From: Euphorbia lathyris
Lineage: Eukaryota > Streptophyta > Magnoliopsida > Malpighiales > Euphorbiaceae
Assembly: GCF_963576675.1 (NCBI RefSeq)
Contig: NC_088917.1
Location: forward strand, 17,946,001 to 18,010,000
Direction of reading: 5' to 3'
DNA length: 64,000 nt
Shown here: in pieces, positions 11,290 through 21,806 of the stretch
Position numbering within the stretch: the first letter of the stretch is position 1
Layout: every line of letters starts with the position of its first letter
Made by a program: the position numbers and the translations under genes
The notes under the pieces: model-generated
Database searches by the model: none
Told to the model about the DNA's origin: nothing
Seen by the model: only the letters and a program-made list of their open reading frames with translations

Positions 11290-11560
11290 ATAATCCCTCC
11301 ATTTTTAAATAAAAGAAAGTGTTACATTTGACCAAATTTTCTTATTTCATGTTATTTGTGGGGTTTAGCTTTCAAGACAATTTTTTCCAATTTTACACTT
11401 ATTGTGAGTTTGACACTAATTACTCTATCCTTATCTTATATGGAATAGAAATAAGGGTATTTTAGTACATTTTCTATATATTTAATGCACATTAAACGTT
11501 ACCTTTGATGTTTGCAATTTGGTCAAATTAAACGTTACCTTTGACCATTAATGCAAAGGT
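11290..11560. mobile_element. MITE, second copy of the 10632 family
   Basis: Begins AATCCCTCCATTTTTAAATA and shares GTTACATTTGACCAAATTTTC, TATCTTATATGGAATAGAAA and GTCAAATTAAACGTTACC with the element at 10632-10888. The right terminus is degraded (CCATTAATGCAAAGG instead of GGAGGGAGTA). It lies upstream of the Agenet-ENT gene. Confidence 0.5.
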
Positions 11561-11952
11561 CCTTGTATTAAAACTTAAAATCCAACGTTTAACTTCGTAA
11601 ACCTAAAATTAATGCTTCGGATGATTTTTACATTTTAAATGTATAGTGTTTGAATTAAGCTATTGACTATTGACCCGTAATTAGTCTATTGACTATACTA
11701 TTGACAGTAGCGGTTATTTGTGGGTTTATTTCTTTGTCGGTTTCTTTCGGTTTTCTTTTTGGTGCACCTTCATATATATTAATGATGACCAAATTTTCTT
11801 ACTCAGAGGTTTATTACTCCCTGGTTGGTATTAAAACTTAAAATCCAAGTTTAATTTCATAAACCTAAAATTCACTAATATTTCCAAGTTTAATAGAAAC
11901 ACTAAGAACAAGCCCAATTCTCCTCGATTCTTTGCAAGATTAATTCCACAAG

Positions 11953-12160
11953 GTCTGTTCAATTTCCCTATCATTTTTATTCTGTAATATTTCCAAGATT
12001 ACTGTTTTCTTTTTCCTGCGGTTGATTAATATATAATAGTTCCTACTTGTTTGCTTCATAATTTTCAAATGATTTCATGGAAACTTAGTAATTTCTGCAA
12101 TGTGAATTCATCCATGAGAAGTTTTTATTGTTACTTGAGTTAATTTCGTTGTTTCTGCAG
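11953..12160 (+). other. Putative 5'UTR intron of the Agenet-ENT gene
   Basis: CCACAAG/GTCTGTTC at 11952/11953 is a plausible donor. TTGTTTCTGCAG ending at 12160 is a strong pyrimidine-rich acceptor, 30 bp upstream of the ATG. Leader introns are common in plant genes. No transcript evidence is available here. Confidence 0.55.
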
Positions 12161-12190
12161 GTTTTTGTTTAATTTGGAATAGTTAGCATC

Positions 12191-13386
12191 ATGAGATTCG
12201 AGAAAGGGAGTAAAGTGGAGGTATTGAGCAGAAAGGATGGGTCCTTCGGTGTATGGCGGAGTGCCGAGATTCTTTCCGGCGACCAGCACAGTTTCAGTGT
12301 TATGTATGATTATCCTCCGAACCATAATAATCAGGATCGTGTGGCGAAAGTCTCAAGCAACGTGATTAGACCTTGTCCTCCTCCTATGGATAATTTATCC
12401 CATTGTTGGACTCCAGGTGATCTGGTGGAGGTGTTTCAAGATTTTTCTTGGAAGACAGCTGCAATTTTGAAGGTTTTAGGCTCAGATCACTACATGGTCA
12501 AGTTAATTGGATATTCAAGGGAACTTCTATTGCGCAAAGTTCACATTAGGGTGCGTCAATTTTGGCAAGATGGTGAATGGATTTTGATTGGAAAGGTGAG
12601 TTCATGTTTGTTTCATTTTTGTGTATATTTTCATATTTTGTGCTTGTCTCTGATAAGTTAGCTCTTGACTAAAACTAAGATGATTACATCTAACATAGAT
12701 TTGTTAGCTAAAGTCAATCTAAAGTGTGTGTGATCAAGTTGAATCAATCAATTGAATGATTGTATTTTGTGTACTCATTCAATTATTCACTGCAATGGAA
12801 TGTTTGAGGTTGTTGCCTAATCTTTTGCTTTTGTGCTGGCTATCATTTTCAGGGAAAGACGAATAAATTTATACCTTCAGCAGAAAATCGTCTCACAGTT
12901 GAGAACAAAACTGGTTTACAGCATTCAGTCATCCAATGGAAAGGCCTAAAGAGGGCGTCCCCATTCTGGTCATCCAATGGAAAGACCTCCAAAATTAGAG
13001 TAACAGAGGAAAAAGGTGATCAGAAGATGCCAAGGTGCTCTGCTTCATTCCTGAAAAAGGAAAATGCTGTTGGTGAATCTGATACTGATGGATGCTCAGT
13101 TGCTAGCTGTAGTATTATCAAATACAAACCAGTTTGTAGTCCTCCTCCTTTAGTTGGTAATGATGCTGAATCCATCATTGTGCGTGGAGACGGGGAGGCA
13201 AAACGTTACCCCTCCATGGAAGCTTATCGTTGCACTATGGAGATATTGTATGCTTCAGGGCCCTTAAATTGGGAACAAGAAGTAATGTTGACCAATCTTC
13301 GTAGGTCACTTAATATTTCAAATGATGAACATTTGTTGGAGCTTAGGAAGTTAATTTCTTCTAGATCAAGGGTAGCAGCTAATTAG
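12191..13386 (+). CDS. Agenet/Tudor-like and ENT domain protein (2 coding exons)
   Basis: Coding exons are 12191-12595 and 12853-13386. The intron has donor AAG/GTGAG and acceptor TTTTCAG, falls between codons, and keeps the frame open, giving 312 residues. Two Agenet (Royal-family, Tudor-like) repeats occupy about residues 3-65 (FEKGSKVEVL, WRSAEIL) and 72-132 (WTPGDLVEVF, WKTAAILKVL). A basic linker follows, then an ENT domain at about 257-305 (LYASGPLNWEQE, LNISNDEHLLEL). Plant proteins of this class are nuclear and thought to read histone marks or link chromatin to transcription. The start is the first ATG after the leader intron and precedes the first Agenet strand directly. Compared with copies 1 and 2 the ENT domain lacks 13 residues (39 bp in frame) at its first helix, so its fold may be altered. 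It is the only copy that keeps the Agenet exon. Confidence 0.8.
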
Positions 13387-14464
13387 AGTCCTTGATTTGT
13401 GTATTTTTCTTGTTCAAAGAGGCTCTATCAATGTAAGAACCCAAGATCAATATTCATAAATTTTCAGCTTATTGTTTCTGTTCAATCTGCTTTGCTTATT
13501 CCAATAATTTGTATTTCGAAACTTAAGAATTCTTGTACAGTGTATTAGTCCACGCCAGACGGGAACTTTGACGTAGTTAAAGTTTGTTCCCCTGATATAT
13601 TAAGCATCCCCTGATATATTAGCTCTATCAAATGAAATATTCTGTTGTGGATGGGGGATACTATTGATAAATCCTATGATTTTCCAAGGTCACAGTTGTG
13701 TTGGACGAATGAATGAATTGCATCCAAAGCTGATACGATTAACCTTCTAACTCTCACGTGGCAAGGCAAAGTAGAGATTTCGACTCTATTTTCGATAAGT
13801 TAAAGTGCATATTACTTTAAACAAATTCAAAAGGCCAATAGGTGCAAAATTCAAAAAGCTAATAGATCATTTTTCAAGTTCAAGAGCTGAAAAGATATCT
13901 CGAGAGTTAAGCCAAAATGAAAAGAAATGGCAGCCAAGAGTTCTAAAAGGAAAGCTCATTACACTGAAATACATGCAGCAAGAGTTTATTGTCACTAATA
14001 GAAATTTTATATTTAGCGACGAAACGTTTGCCAGATTTATCATTTTTTTTTTGTTTCTCTACATCTGAGACCTTCCCTGATCCTGTAGATCTGCCCCTGT
14101 AAACTAACAGACGCTTAGCGGTTGGCCGTTACAAACTTACAGTTGGAAGAAATATGGATTTGCTCGTCATTGGGAACGGAAGACCTTATGAATGTTCACG
14201 GGCAGAGAGAGGGGATGGTGGTTGGGGGGGCACACCCCTGGCAGTTAGAATCACCCCTACAATGAGTGGTTTCGGTTCGCCCCGTCTTCAACAGATTAAG
14301 ATTGTGGTGGTTAATTAGCTTACTGAATTTTTATTTAATTATAAAATTCAACTTGATTAATATATGATAGTGTATACATTTCTATAAGTTCGTTCACGAT
14401 TCAATTGTTTTTGAGGAATTTCGATTTAGCATCTTTTTTTACATGCGCATGTGTAAAATTGGAC
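13387..14464. other. Intergenic, no convincing gene
   Basis: The first 150 bp (to about 13540) is the 3' flank shared with copies 1 and 2. The 87-residue frame at 13805-14068 has no recognisable domain and no support. From about 14245 the sequence re-enters the block shared with 750-1082 (ACAATGAGTGGTTTCGGTTCGCC). Confidence 0.5.
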
Positions 14465-15146
14465 TAAACCTGTTCAGGGGTTGACCCGGACCGGGTCTAA
14501 CCGGACTTAACATATAATTACTAGCCCATACTCTTTTTATATCCCATACTCTTTTTATATCCGGCTCAGGCTACAAGCTAAAAAAAACTAAATCTTAAGC
14601 CCAACTCAACCCATCCAACTAGTATATTTATATATATAAATTATTATTTTAATAATTTTATATTAAAAAATTAAAAAGTAAAGTAAAATTAAACTATGAA
14701 AAAAAGTAGGTATCAATTTTATATAAAATAATGTGTTTAATTGTGATAAATCAGTAAAATATGGTAAGATTTATAGAGTAGTTGTTTTTTTTTTAAAGAG
14801 AAGTAACTCCCTGTAGTTACTAATTCAATTGTTTATCATGTTTAGTTAAATTGTAACTATAATATATCAAATGTCAAATTAATAATATTTTATCTTTCAA
14901 AAAAAATTAGAAATATAAATAATCTAATTAAACAAAATTATTTATAATATATAATATATACGATTGGGTCGGGTCGGGTTGGGCCGGGATCGAGCTTTTA
15001 AGCTAAATCCCAAACCCATTCCATTTTCTGTGCGGGCTTAAGCGGGTTCGGGCCGGACAGAGCTAAATATGAAATATGTATGTCCAATCCTTACCTATAC
15101 CGACTTGGGCGGGTTGGGTGGGCCAGCGGGTTCATGAACATGTCGA
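14465..15146. mobile_element. hAT-type MITE, copy B
   Basis: Same insertion as 1083-1784 in the paralogous block. It starts TAAACCTGTTCAGGGG and ends CATGAACATGTCG, flanked by AATTGGAC and AATTGGAG, the diverged 8-bp duplication. The interior matches copy A with small indels. Its termini have decayed more than those of copy A. Confidence 0.7.
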
Positions 15147-15220
15147 AATTGGAGGAGGGTTATCACTTCGTCTGTCCACTTCTTTTGGCATTCAAAGTTT
15201 TTGTGAATGGCTGAATTCAT

Positions 15221-15442
15221 TTGCTTGGCTCCCATAAACCATCTATTCCATCGTATATTAATTCTATTATAGTGTTTGATGTCAAGGATGAGACTTTTGC
15301 CAATATATCATTGTCGGAACGTTTGGCAAATCCAATCGATGTAGATATAAGTATGACAGAATTTGGGAAATCGGCAATTGTCGTTATTGAACCACACACG
15401 CAAATGAAAATGTATATAAATGATCCATTCATTATAAATTGA
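15221..15442 (+). pseudogene. F-box-associated-like fragment, copy B
   Basis: A 73-residue frame with VFDVKDETFANISLSE and, unlike copy A, an intact continuation FGKSAIVVIEPHTQMKMY. This resembles the strand-rich repeats of the F-box-associated domain of plant SCF receptors. There is no F-box, and upstream lies a hAT MITE. It lies in the block paralogous to 740-7110. It is the better preserved copy but still only a fragment, and the family assignment is tentative. Confidence 0.4.
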
Positions 15443-16666
15443 TGCTTCTTTGTTGCGATTATTTAAAGCAAAAACTTCTCGTTTTTCTTTATTTCATTCA
15501 AATACACTATCTATCTATTTCGAACGAGGAAAGAATCACGCTTATATGTAGACCATTGAGAGTTTTTTTCTTCAATTAATTTAAGAATTAATTCACTTAA
15601 TGAACAATTAATCGTATTTAATTAATTCATGTTAATTACAATTAAAATGACTGTAATAAAATAAATCAGTGTAACCACTAAAACGTTTTATAGAATTAAT
15701 AATTAATATCAATTCTATTCAATTTTCTAATAAGATTTTGTTGGTCCCTTGTAGGATTGCAAGTATAGTTCCAAGGGGGGGTTAGGAACTATTTAAACTT
15801 TTTCGCAATTAGGGCAGACTTCTTTTTCTAAGGAAAAAAGTTTTAACAGCGGCGCTGAGTAAACAGCAAGATACTGGCTTAGTCAACTGGTGACTAGGTC
15901 AGTTTCTCAGCTTGAGTCAGGAGATAGCACTTAGAGTCTATTCCTGAGCTCAGACGTTTAACGCGCACAACTCAACTTGACCTCTTTACTTGGTCAGTTT
16001 TTGGTTATTTTAAGCAAGCAATATATATAAGGAGTTAAAGGTAAGAAATACTTTACTCAGCAGATTTATCCAGGTTCGGATTCTTCTAAGCCTACGTCCT
16101 GTCCCCGGAACACGTTCCGAGATTTTGAATCCTCTACTGAGCTCTTTAAAGGTAGAGCCTCAAACCTTTTACAATCTTAGCAACTGAGTATAACAAGAGT
16201 ACCTTCCTCTATACCTCTACTCAATCCTAATCTCTCGCTGAGTACTATAACCGAGTACTCAGCCTCTCCTTTCTATCTTCTAGAAATGATAAGTGTTTTG
16301 TCCTATACAATGATTTGCTAAGACACTTTAGACGATTGAAATAATCACTCTAGACTTTTACACAAATGTATGAATTGTAGTGTAAGATTTGCTTTGCTTC
16401 TTTGCTTGCAGAACTTGTGTAGAAATTTGGTCAGCGTAATGGCTTGATCAAGTTCTGTGTTGAATGAAGCTTCTGATGGCACTATTTATAGAGACGTCTG
16501 GGCATCGGTCATTTCGAATTTCGAAATAACCGTTGGAGGGAAACGGCTTCCTGTCGTTGTCATCCTGACTTGCTCAGAGCTCTCGGCCAATCAGATTTGT
16601 GTATCTTCTGTCCTCGGTCAGCTCAGCAGACTGTCTCTCCTTTTTCGGTAAAGTCAACTGGACAGC

Positions 16667-19605
16667 TGTTAGACGAGGTGCCGCGGCCTAATCTCCCGGG
16701 CGGACCGGAGGGTGGACAACCTCATGGCGACGTAAGCGGTGATTGGCGCCGAAAGCAACCAATCGTGGAATCAAGCTGCTCGGCAGGACCGGAGCTCGGA
16801 GATATGGAAGAGTCGCCACCCACGAATGGGAAAATGAACACCGATCCCTTGCGGGAGACCGGTGTGGGTTCGGGAAACTTAGGTACGAGCCGAGAAGGCT
16901 AGCTCCTTTCTGGAGAAAGGCTACTAGGCACCCCGACATCGCCCGGTTATGAACCACCGGCCTCCTACTCAGCATGTTAGGCGATAACGGACTAATCGTA
17001 TACTTCTTTAAGTTTAAAATTCATTTGAAACCCTTTTCTTTCTCTTTTTTTGAAACCGTTTTGAGCATATATTATTGAAAAGCCACATTAGTAAAGAATC
17101 ACCCATTTATGTTATACATACACAGAGAGGGGGGAGAAAGAAGTGATTTATTTACAACCGTATTTAAAAGTCATGTCGTGTGTTTATTCTACACTAACTT
17201 GTTCCCCCAAAACGAGTTTATTTACATGGTTCGCACCTTAATCGCCGTTGGAACGATTTAAGTGCGTTTTAAAACCTCGTTTGATGAAGTTTACCCGAAT
17301 CGCCGTTGGAACGACTCGAGTGTTTGAAAACATTGAGATAAAAAAACCTTTGATAAGAAAACGTGGTTAAACATACAAGTCAATTTTATTTTGTACAAAT
17401 CATTTAAGAAAACGATTCAAAACTCTATTATTCACAAAGAAAACGATTTTAATTATAATGTTCGCTTAATCCGCCGTTGGAACGGACTAAGGTTTTAAGA
17501 CGTGGTGTTTTGAGAAATGATTTGAAATGTCAAGAAAACTCTATTTATTTACATTAAGAATCTCTAAAAAAACTTTAGTTTAAATAATTATATTGAAAGC
17601 TCTCTTTTGTGATTTATTTTTCCCCTCTTTCCTTAATGGATTCTCTACTTATTATAATTACAATAATAAACATATTTGAACCAAAATTCACTCCCAAATA
17701 AAGCCCATTTGACACATGGACCCATGAATGGGCCAAAAGAATAAAGAAAATAATTTAGACATATATATATATATACATTTAAATCAAAAAAGAAGATATG
17801 AAAATAAGAGTTAACACAAAAGAAACTATATGTATATGAAAATAATAGGTACAACACATTTATACAAAAAAAATGTGAAAATAATAAGTAAATCTTATGA
17901 ATAAGAAAATAACATTTACCCAAAAATAATTTCATTCAATAATCAACAAAATAACCCAAATATCCCAACACTATATATATATACATAACTAATATAGTTT
18001 TAAATACCAAAAAATAACATATACTAATATCTATCAATTATTTCTCAAAATATCAAATAACTATCATTTAAAACATAGCCTAAATTAATAAAAAGGAAAT
18101 ACATATACATAATTATACTTATATTTAGAAAATAGTATAAAAAATGGTATACAAATATTATCAAATAATTATATATGCTAAAGGTCCAAAATAATTTGAA
18201 AAACATATATTACCTAATTATACATATATATATTAAAGATTAAAAGCTTAAAAGTTAGGAAAAAGGGACTGAAATGGTATTTTTTACGTTTTGGCAGATT
18301 TACCGACGGAAAATCCGTCGGTAAACAGCATTTAGTGACAGAATAGGTAAATTACAGCAGCACTCCTAAATGTTTCCAGATTTATTCAAAAGCTTTAAAT
18401 TAAATCTAATTCAATCTTTTTGGATTTCCGAACTACCAAAGATGGATCATAGTCGAAAACGGAAGTTCCTAAAACGATGTTTTTATTTTAAAACATTATT
18501 TGAAAATTTCTTTTTAAATTAAAAACTTATAATTACAACGTTTTTTATACCCGAACTACCTTTTTATCGGATCACGGTTCGTATTGGGATATCAAAACGA
18601 GGTTTTTTATTTTAACACAAAACCGAATTTTATTCAACACGAAACGAAAATTAAATAAATACGCTAATTAAATAAAACGTGACAAAATAAATGAATAACT
18701 AAATAAATAAAAACTATAACATAAAAATAAATAGAAGAAGAAGATAAGTAAAATAAAATAAAGAGAGTCTAGTCATCGGATAATACCTTAAATTCGGTAT
18801 CTGACAGTCGAAGCCGATTGATTCCACGAACCACGATCTTCCATTTTTTTATATTTTTTTAGTAAAAATTGAACTTTAGGAAATTTGGAATTTTTGAGAA
18901 AAAAAAATATTTTTCTCAAAAAAAATCACTCTCTCTCTCTAAAAATGTTTAGAGTGAGAAAGCTCTGTCCAAAAATCCCCCTCCTCCTCTTTTGCATGGG
19001 GATCCGTGCCTTTTATAGGCAAACGGGTCCCCGGACCAATGGGCGACGCCCAAAGGAAATTGGGCGTCGCCCATTGGGGTTGGGCGGCCGCCCAACCTTG
19101 TGTTGGGCTACCGCCCAACCTTGTTGGGCGGCCGCCCAACAAGAGTTGGGCGGCCGCCCAACATTTGTTGGGCGATCGCCCAACAATCGTTGGGCGATCG
19201 CCCAACCTTCATCGGGCGTTCGCCCGACGTGGTTGGGCGCCCGTCCGACGACCCTCGGGGCGTGCCTCGCGCCGTCGGGCGTGCGCACCCCGCGGCCGCC
19301 GAGCGCGCGTTCCGCGCCGTCGGATGCTCACACGTCGCGGCCACCGAACGCGCGCTTCGCGCTACCGGGCGCGTGCGCTCAGCGGCCCACGAGAGCGCGC
19401 ACCGTGCCACCGGACCCGGGCATTGCTCGGACGTCGAGAGCGTGCCACTCGCGGTGCGTCCGACGGACGCCGAGCGCACGTCCCGTGCCTCCGATTTTCC
19501 TTCGCTTATTATTCTTTATATATTTTTTCAAAACTTCCGGAATCAATCGCTTCAACCGTCTTGTTTTCAGGTTTTCGTCACAGGTCCTCCGACTCGGTGT
19601 CTACA
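16667..19605 (-). repeat. 3' LTR of the Tat element (2939 bp)
   Basis: Ends TGTTAGACGAGG...GTGTCTACA. It is colinear with 30136-32878; by eye the two differ by scattered substitutions and short indels, except for the palindromic block at 19034-19365, which is longer here. In minus orientation U3 comes first. The TATA-like CTATAAAAGG is the complement of 19011-19018, next to the palindromic array. A perfect-armed palindrome TTTACCGACGGA...TCCGTCGGTAAA lies at 18299-18325. Open frames crossing 18885-19684 in several phases come from GC-rich repeat sequence without stops and are not genes. Confidence 0.9.
19034..19240. repeat. Array of about 10 GC-rich palindromes in the LTR
   Basis: About ten imperfect copies of a roughly 17-bp palindrome of the form GTTGGGCGNNCGCCCAAC, separated by 3-10 bp. 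The central pair varies (GGCC, GATC, GACG, TTCG). In element orientation the array sits directly upstream of the TATA box at 19018-19011, in the position of a core-promoter-proximal element. The other LTR has only about five units at 32514-32616. Confidence 0.8.
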
Positions 19606-19625
19606 GTTGCCCCTACTTTTCTATT
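19606..19625 (-). other. Polypurine tract
   Basis: On the minus strand AAAAGTAGGGGCAAC lies directly against the start of the 3' LTR. This is the expected position and composition for priming plus-strand cDNA synthesis. It confirms the orientation inferred from gag-pol and the primer binding site. Confidence 0.7.
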
Positions 19626-19860
19626 TTGACAGTGATGTGTGTGTTTCGAAAACGTTTTTTGCTAACATAACACATGCAATGTAAAACATATAAAAGTAAA
19701 AGACACGTAAAGAGTAGGAGGGGGCATACCTGACCTTTGCGCTGCGCGTTCCGGTGTCGTCCTCTGATTCCTTCCATCGTCATCTTCGGAGTGGCCGTCG
19801 ATGAATGTTCTTTTCTCGGAATCTAGCGTACGTTGACTATGGGTAAGAATGGCTCAAAAG

Positions 19861-20250
19861 CAACCTCGGTCGTGGACCGTAGGTAAGATGGGTAAAAAGC
19901 TACCTCGGTCGTGAACCGTAGGTAAAATGGCTAAAAAGCTACCTCGGTCGTGAACCGTAGGTAAGATGGCTAAAGAGCTACCTCGGTCGTGAACCGTAGG
20001 TAAGATGGCTAAAAAGCTACCTCGGTCGTGAACCATAGGTAAGATGGCTAAAAAGCTACCTCGGTCGTGAACCGTAGGTAAGATGGCTAAAAAGCTACCT
20101 CGGTCGTGAACCGTAGGTAAGATGGCTAAAAAGCTACCTTGGTCGTGAACCGTAGGTAAGAAGACTAAGAAGCTACCTCGGTCGTGAACCGTAGGTAAGA
20201 GGGCTAAGAAGCTACCTCGGTCGTGAACCGTAGGTAAGATGGCTCAAGGG
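19861..20250. repeat. Minisatellite, 10 x 39 bp
   Basis: Ten head-to-tail units of exactly 39 bp (consensus starts CTACCTCGGTCGTGAACCGT, then AGGTAAGATGGCTAAAAAG) begin at 19861, 19900, 19939 and so on to 20212. They differ by a few substitutions. Because 39 is a multiple of three, the minus strand stays open as a 13-residue periodic peptide (PTVHDRGSFLAIL), but nothing shows that it is translated. It lies between the antisense gene's promoter and the polypurine tract. Tandem repeats in the 3' region are known in Ogre-type relatives and can seed satellites. Confidence 0.85.
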
Positions 20251-20593
20251 CAGAAAAGTTCTTTCTAACGATTCTGAATTCTTTTAAAACACCATTGTCT
20301 GGAGCTAGTGTCTCGGAGGTTTAATGGGAACGTGTTTTGGTCTGGAATGATATAGACTAATGATTATTTTTCTATCGACTGTTGTCTATATTTTGACTGG
20401 TGTCACTGTTCTATAAAAATTGGCTGTTGTCTGGAGTTCATATCTTGGCAATGTTGGTCGTTGTCTGGGAGAAATGCAGACTGAAATGGACTGCAAATCG
20501 GAGGTCTGTGCATCTGGTAAATAATTATTTACTTTTTACCTTTATGTCAAATTGTACCTTTTCGGTATTTACGGGAATGTCATTCCCTCTTCC
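20251..20593 (+). promoter_or_regulatory. Upstream region of the antisense gene
   Basis: This non-coding stretch of the retroelement's 3' region precedes the plus-strand TATA box. No retroelement protein is encoded in it on the minus strand. It contains repeated TGTCTGGAG / TTGTCTGG words (near 20297, 20426 and 20463). A regulatory role is inferred only from position. Confidence 0.35.
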
Positions 20594-20600
20594 TATATAA
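20594..20600 (+). promoter_or_regulatory. TATA box of the antisense gene
   Basis: TATATAA in the context TTCCTATATAAGGTGG, followed by a CT-rich leader (TTCTCTCTCTTCTTTCTCTC) typical of plant 5' untranslated regions and by an ATG 80 bp downstream. It is on the strand opposite to gag-pol. Confidence 0.65.
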
Positions 20601-20679
20601 GGTGGTGGGGTTTCATTTCAACCCCACACCTTCTCTCTCTTCTTTCTCTCTCTAGACTTTGATTTGGATCATACTCGGG

Positions 20680-21332
20680 ATGGATTTGGATGAATGCGAT
20701 GGCACGAGAGGCATGGATGAGGTTTACGTGAACCTAGATAGAGTGGACCCTTTCCACGACCCTACGACGCATCTGAGCCGGACACGCTGCAACGAGGTAA
20801 GTGATTTCTCACTTTTGCGTTATTTGGTCCACATTCTAAGCTTTAGTATTCCTATCCGAACATGATTTGCATGCTAACCTTCAGATTGCCTTAGCTTGCG
20901 TTGCGCTGATCACTTGGTATGTATCATTACTTTACTTTAGTGTAGTGGAATGCATGCATGTATGTATGATTTCTGTTCTTGCCTATGCTGCTTTTTCTTT
21001 TTCTTTTTTTTTTCTTTTTTTCACATCTGTTTTTCTTTTTTTTTGTTCCTTTTTAGAGCGATCCTCACGCCCATGAGCGAAGACGGAGTGAGTCGGTGCG
21101 GGAGGCCGATGCCAGGGTTGGCCAGGTGTACCAAGAGCGGAACGACCACTGGTCGGAGGTGATGCAGAGGGAGACCGAGGGTTGCCTTGCCGTTAAGGAG
21201 AGAGCACGTGATGAGACGATTGAACGCCTAGCTGCCGAGGAGAGAGCACGAGTTGCCGAGGAGGCACTATCTGCGGAGCGGGCATCCCACTTGAGGGATT
21301 TTGAGGACTATTGGGATTTCCCTCCGTATTAG
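20680..21332 (+). CDS. Antisense two-exon gene inside the Tat element, coiled-coil protein
   Basis: Exon 1 is 20680-20796 (39 codons) and ends CAACGAG/GTAAGT. The intron is 20797-21056 with a long T-rich tract ending TTTTTAG. Exon 2 is 21057-21332. The intron falls between codons, and the joined frame encodes 130 residues. The N-terminus is acidic (MDLDECDGTRGMDEVYVNL). The C-terminal half is rich in Glu, Arg and Ala with a heptad-like pattern (ERLAAEERARVAEEAL) predicting a coiled coil, and the end is aromatic (YWDFPPY). No family is recognised. It lies opposite to gag-pol, between integrase and the 3' LTR. Extra antisense ORFs here have been described for Tat-clade elements, but the function of this one is unknown. 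An extra 32-nt exon at 20885-20916 is possible but would shift the frame. Confidence 0.65.
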
Positions 21333-21806
21333 GCCCGTTATGTATTGCTTTGTAGCTTTCATTATTGCTTTGTAGCTTTTATTGGAGTTTCCCCGCTGTA
21401 TAGCTGATGTATAGGGAGTGGGGTGGATAGTAGGTAGGCTTTTGTGAAAAGTAGGGTAGGAAATGTATAACTCGTGATTCATATTACCATGCATTCAGTA
21501 GATTATGATGATTCCAATCATTCTCGTCAAATATATTCATGCCTTTATTTATTTACAAACAACAGAAATACTTAGTCTCTTATACATTGTTTTTGTAATT
21601 GCTCAAGTCATAACTATTGTTACCAGGACCCGCCTTTCGGTTTTCGGATCCCGGTGATTTTTCTCCTCTCCTTTTACTATCCCGGAATTTTTAAATGAGT
21701 GCCCTTTCGGGTTTTCACCCATTGGGATTTCCCTCATTGTTGCATAGGTCGCCCTTTGCGGGTTTTCAACCTATCGGGAATTTTTCTTTATTTATTTTTT
21801 TTTTTT
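21333..21806. other. 3' region between integrase and the antisense gene
   Basis: No protein is seen on either strand. Bases 21640-21790 hold three loose copies of a CCTTTCGGGTTTTCACCCATTGGGA-like motif, and a T-run at 21790-21810 abuts the integrase stop. Convergent transcripts from pol and the antisense gene would end or overlap here. Confidence 0.5.

Noticed and set aside
13805..14068. 87-residue plus-strand frame
   Set aside because: No domain, no promoter or splice context, ends in T-rich sequence; not repeated in the paralogous block.
18885..19684. Several long overlapping frames on both strands (up to 261 codons) in the LTRs, also at 32361-33018
   Set aside because: They arise because the GC-rich palindrome array has few stops in any frame. 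Peptides are repeats such as WAAAQP, and the frames differ between the two LTRs in length and phase.
19861..20250. Regular 39-bp repeats that could suggest a CRISPR array
   Set aside because: The units are contiguous and wholly similar, with no unique spacers, in a plant retroelement. It is a minisatellite.
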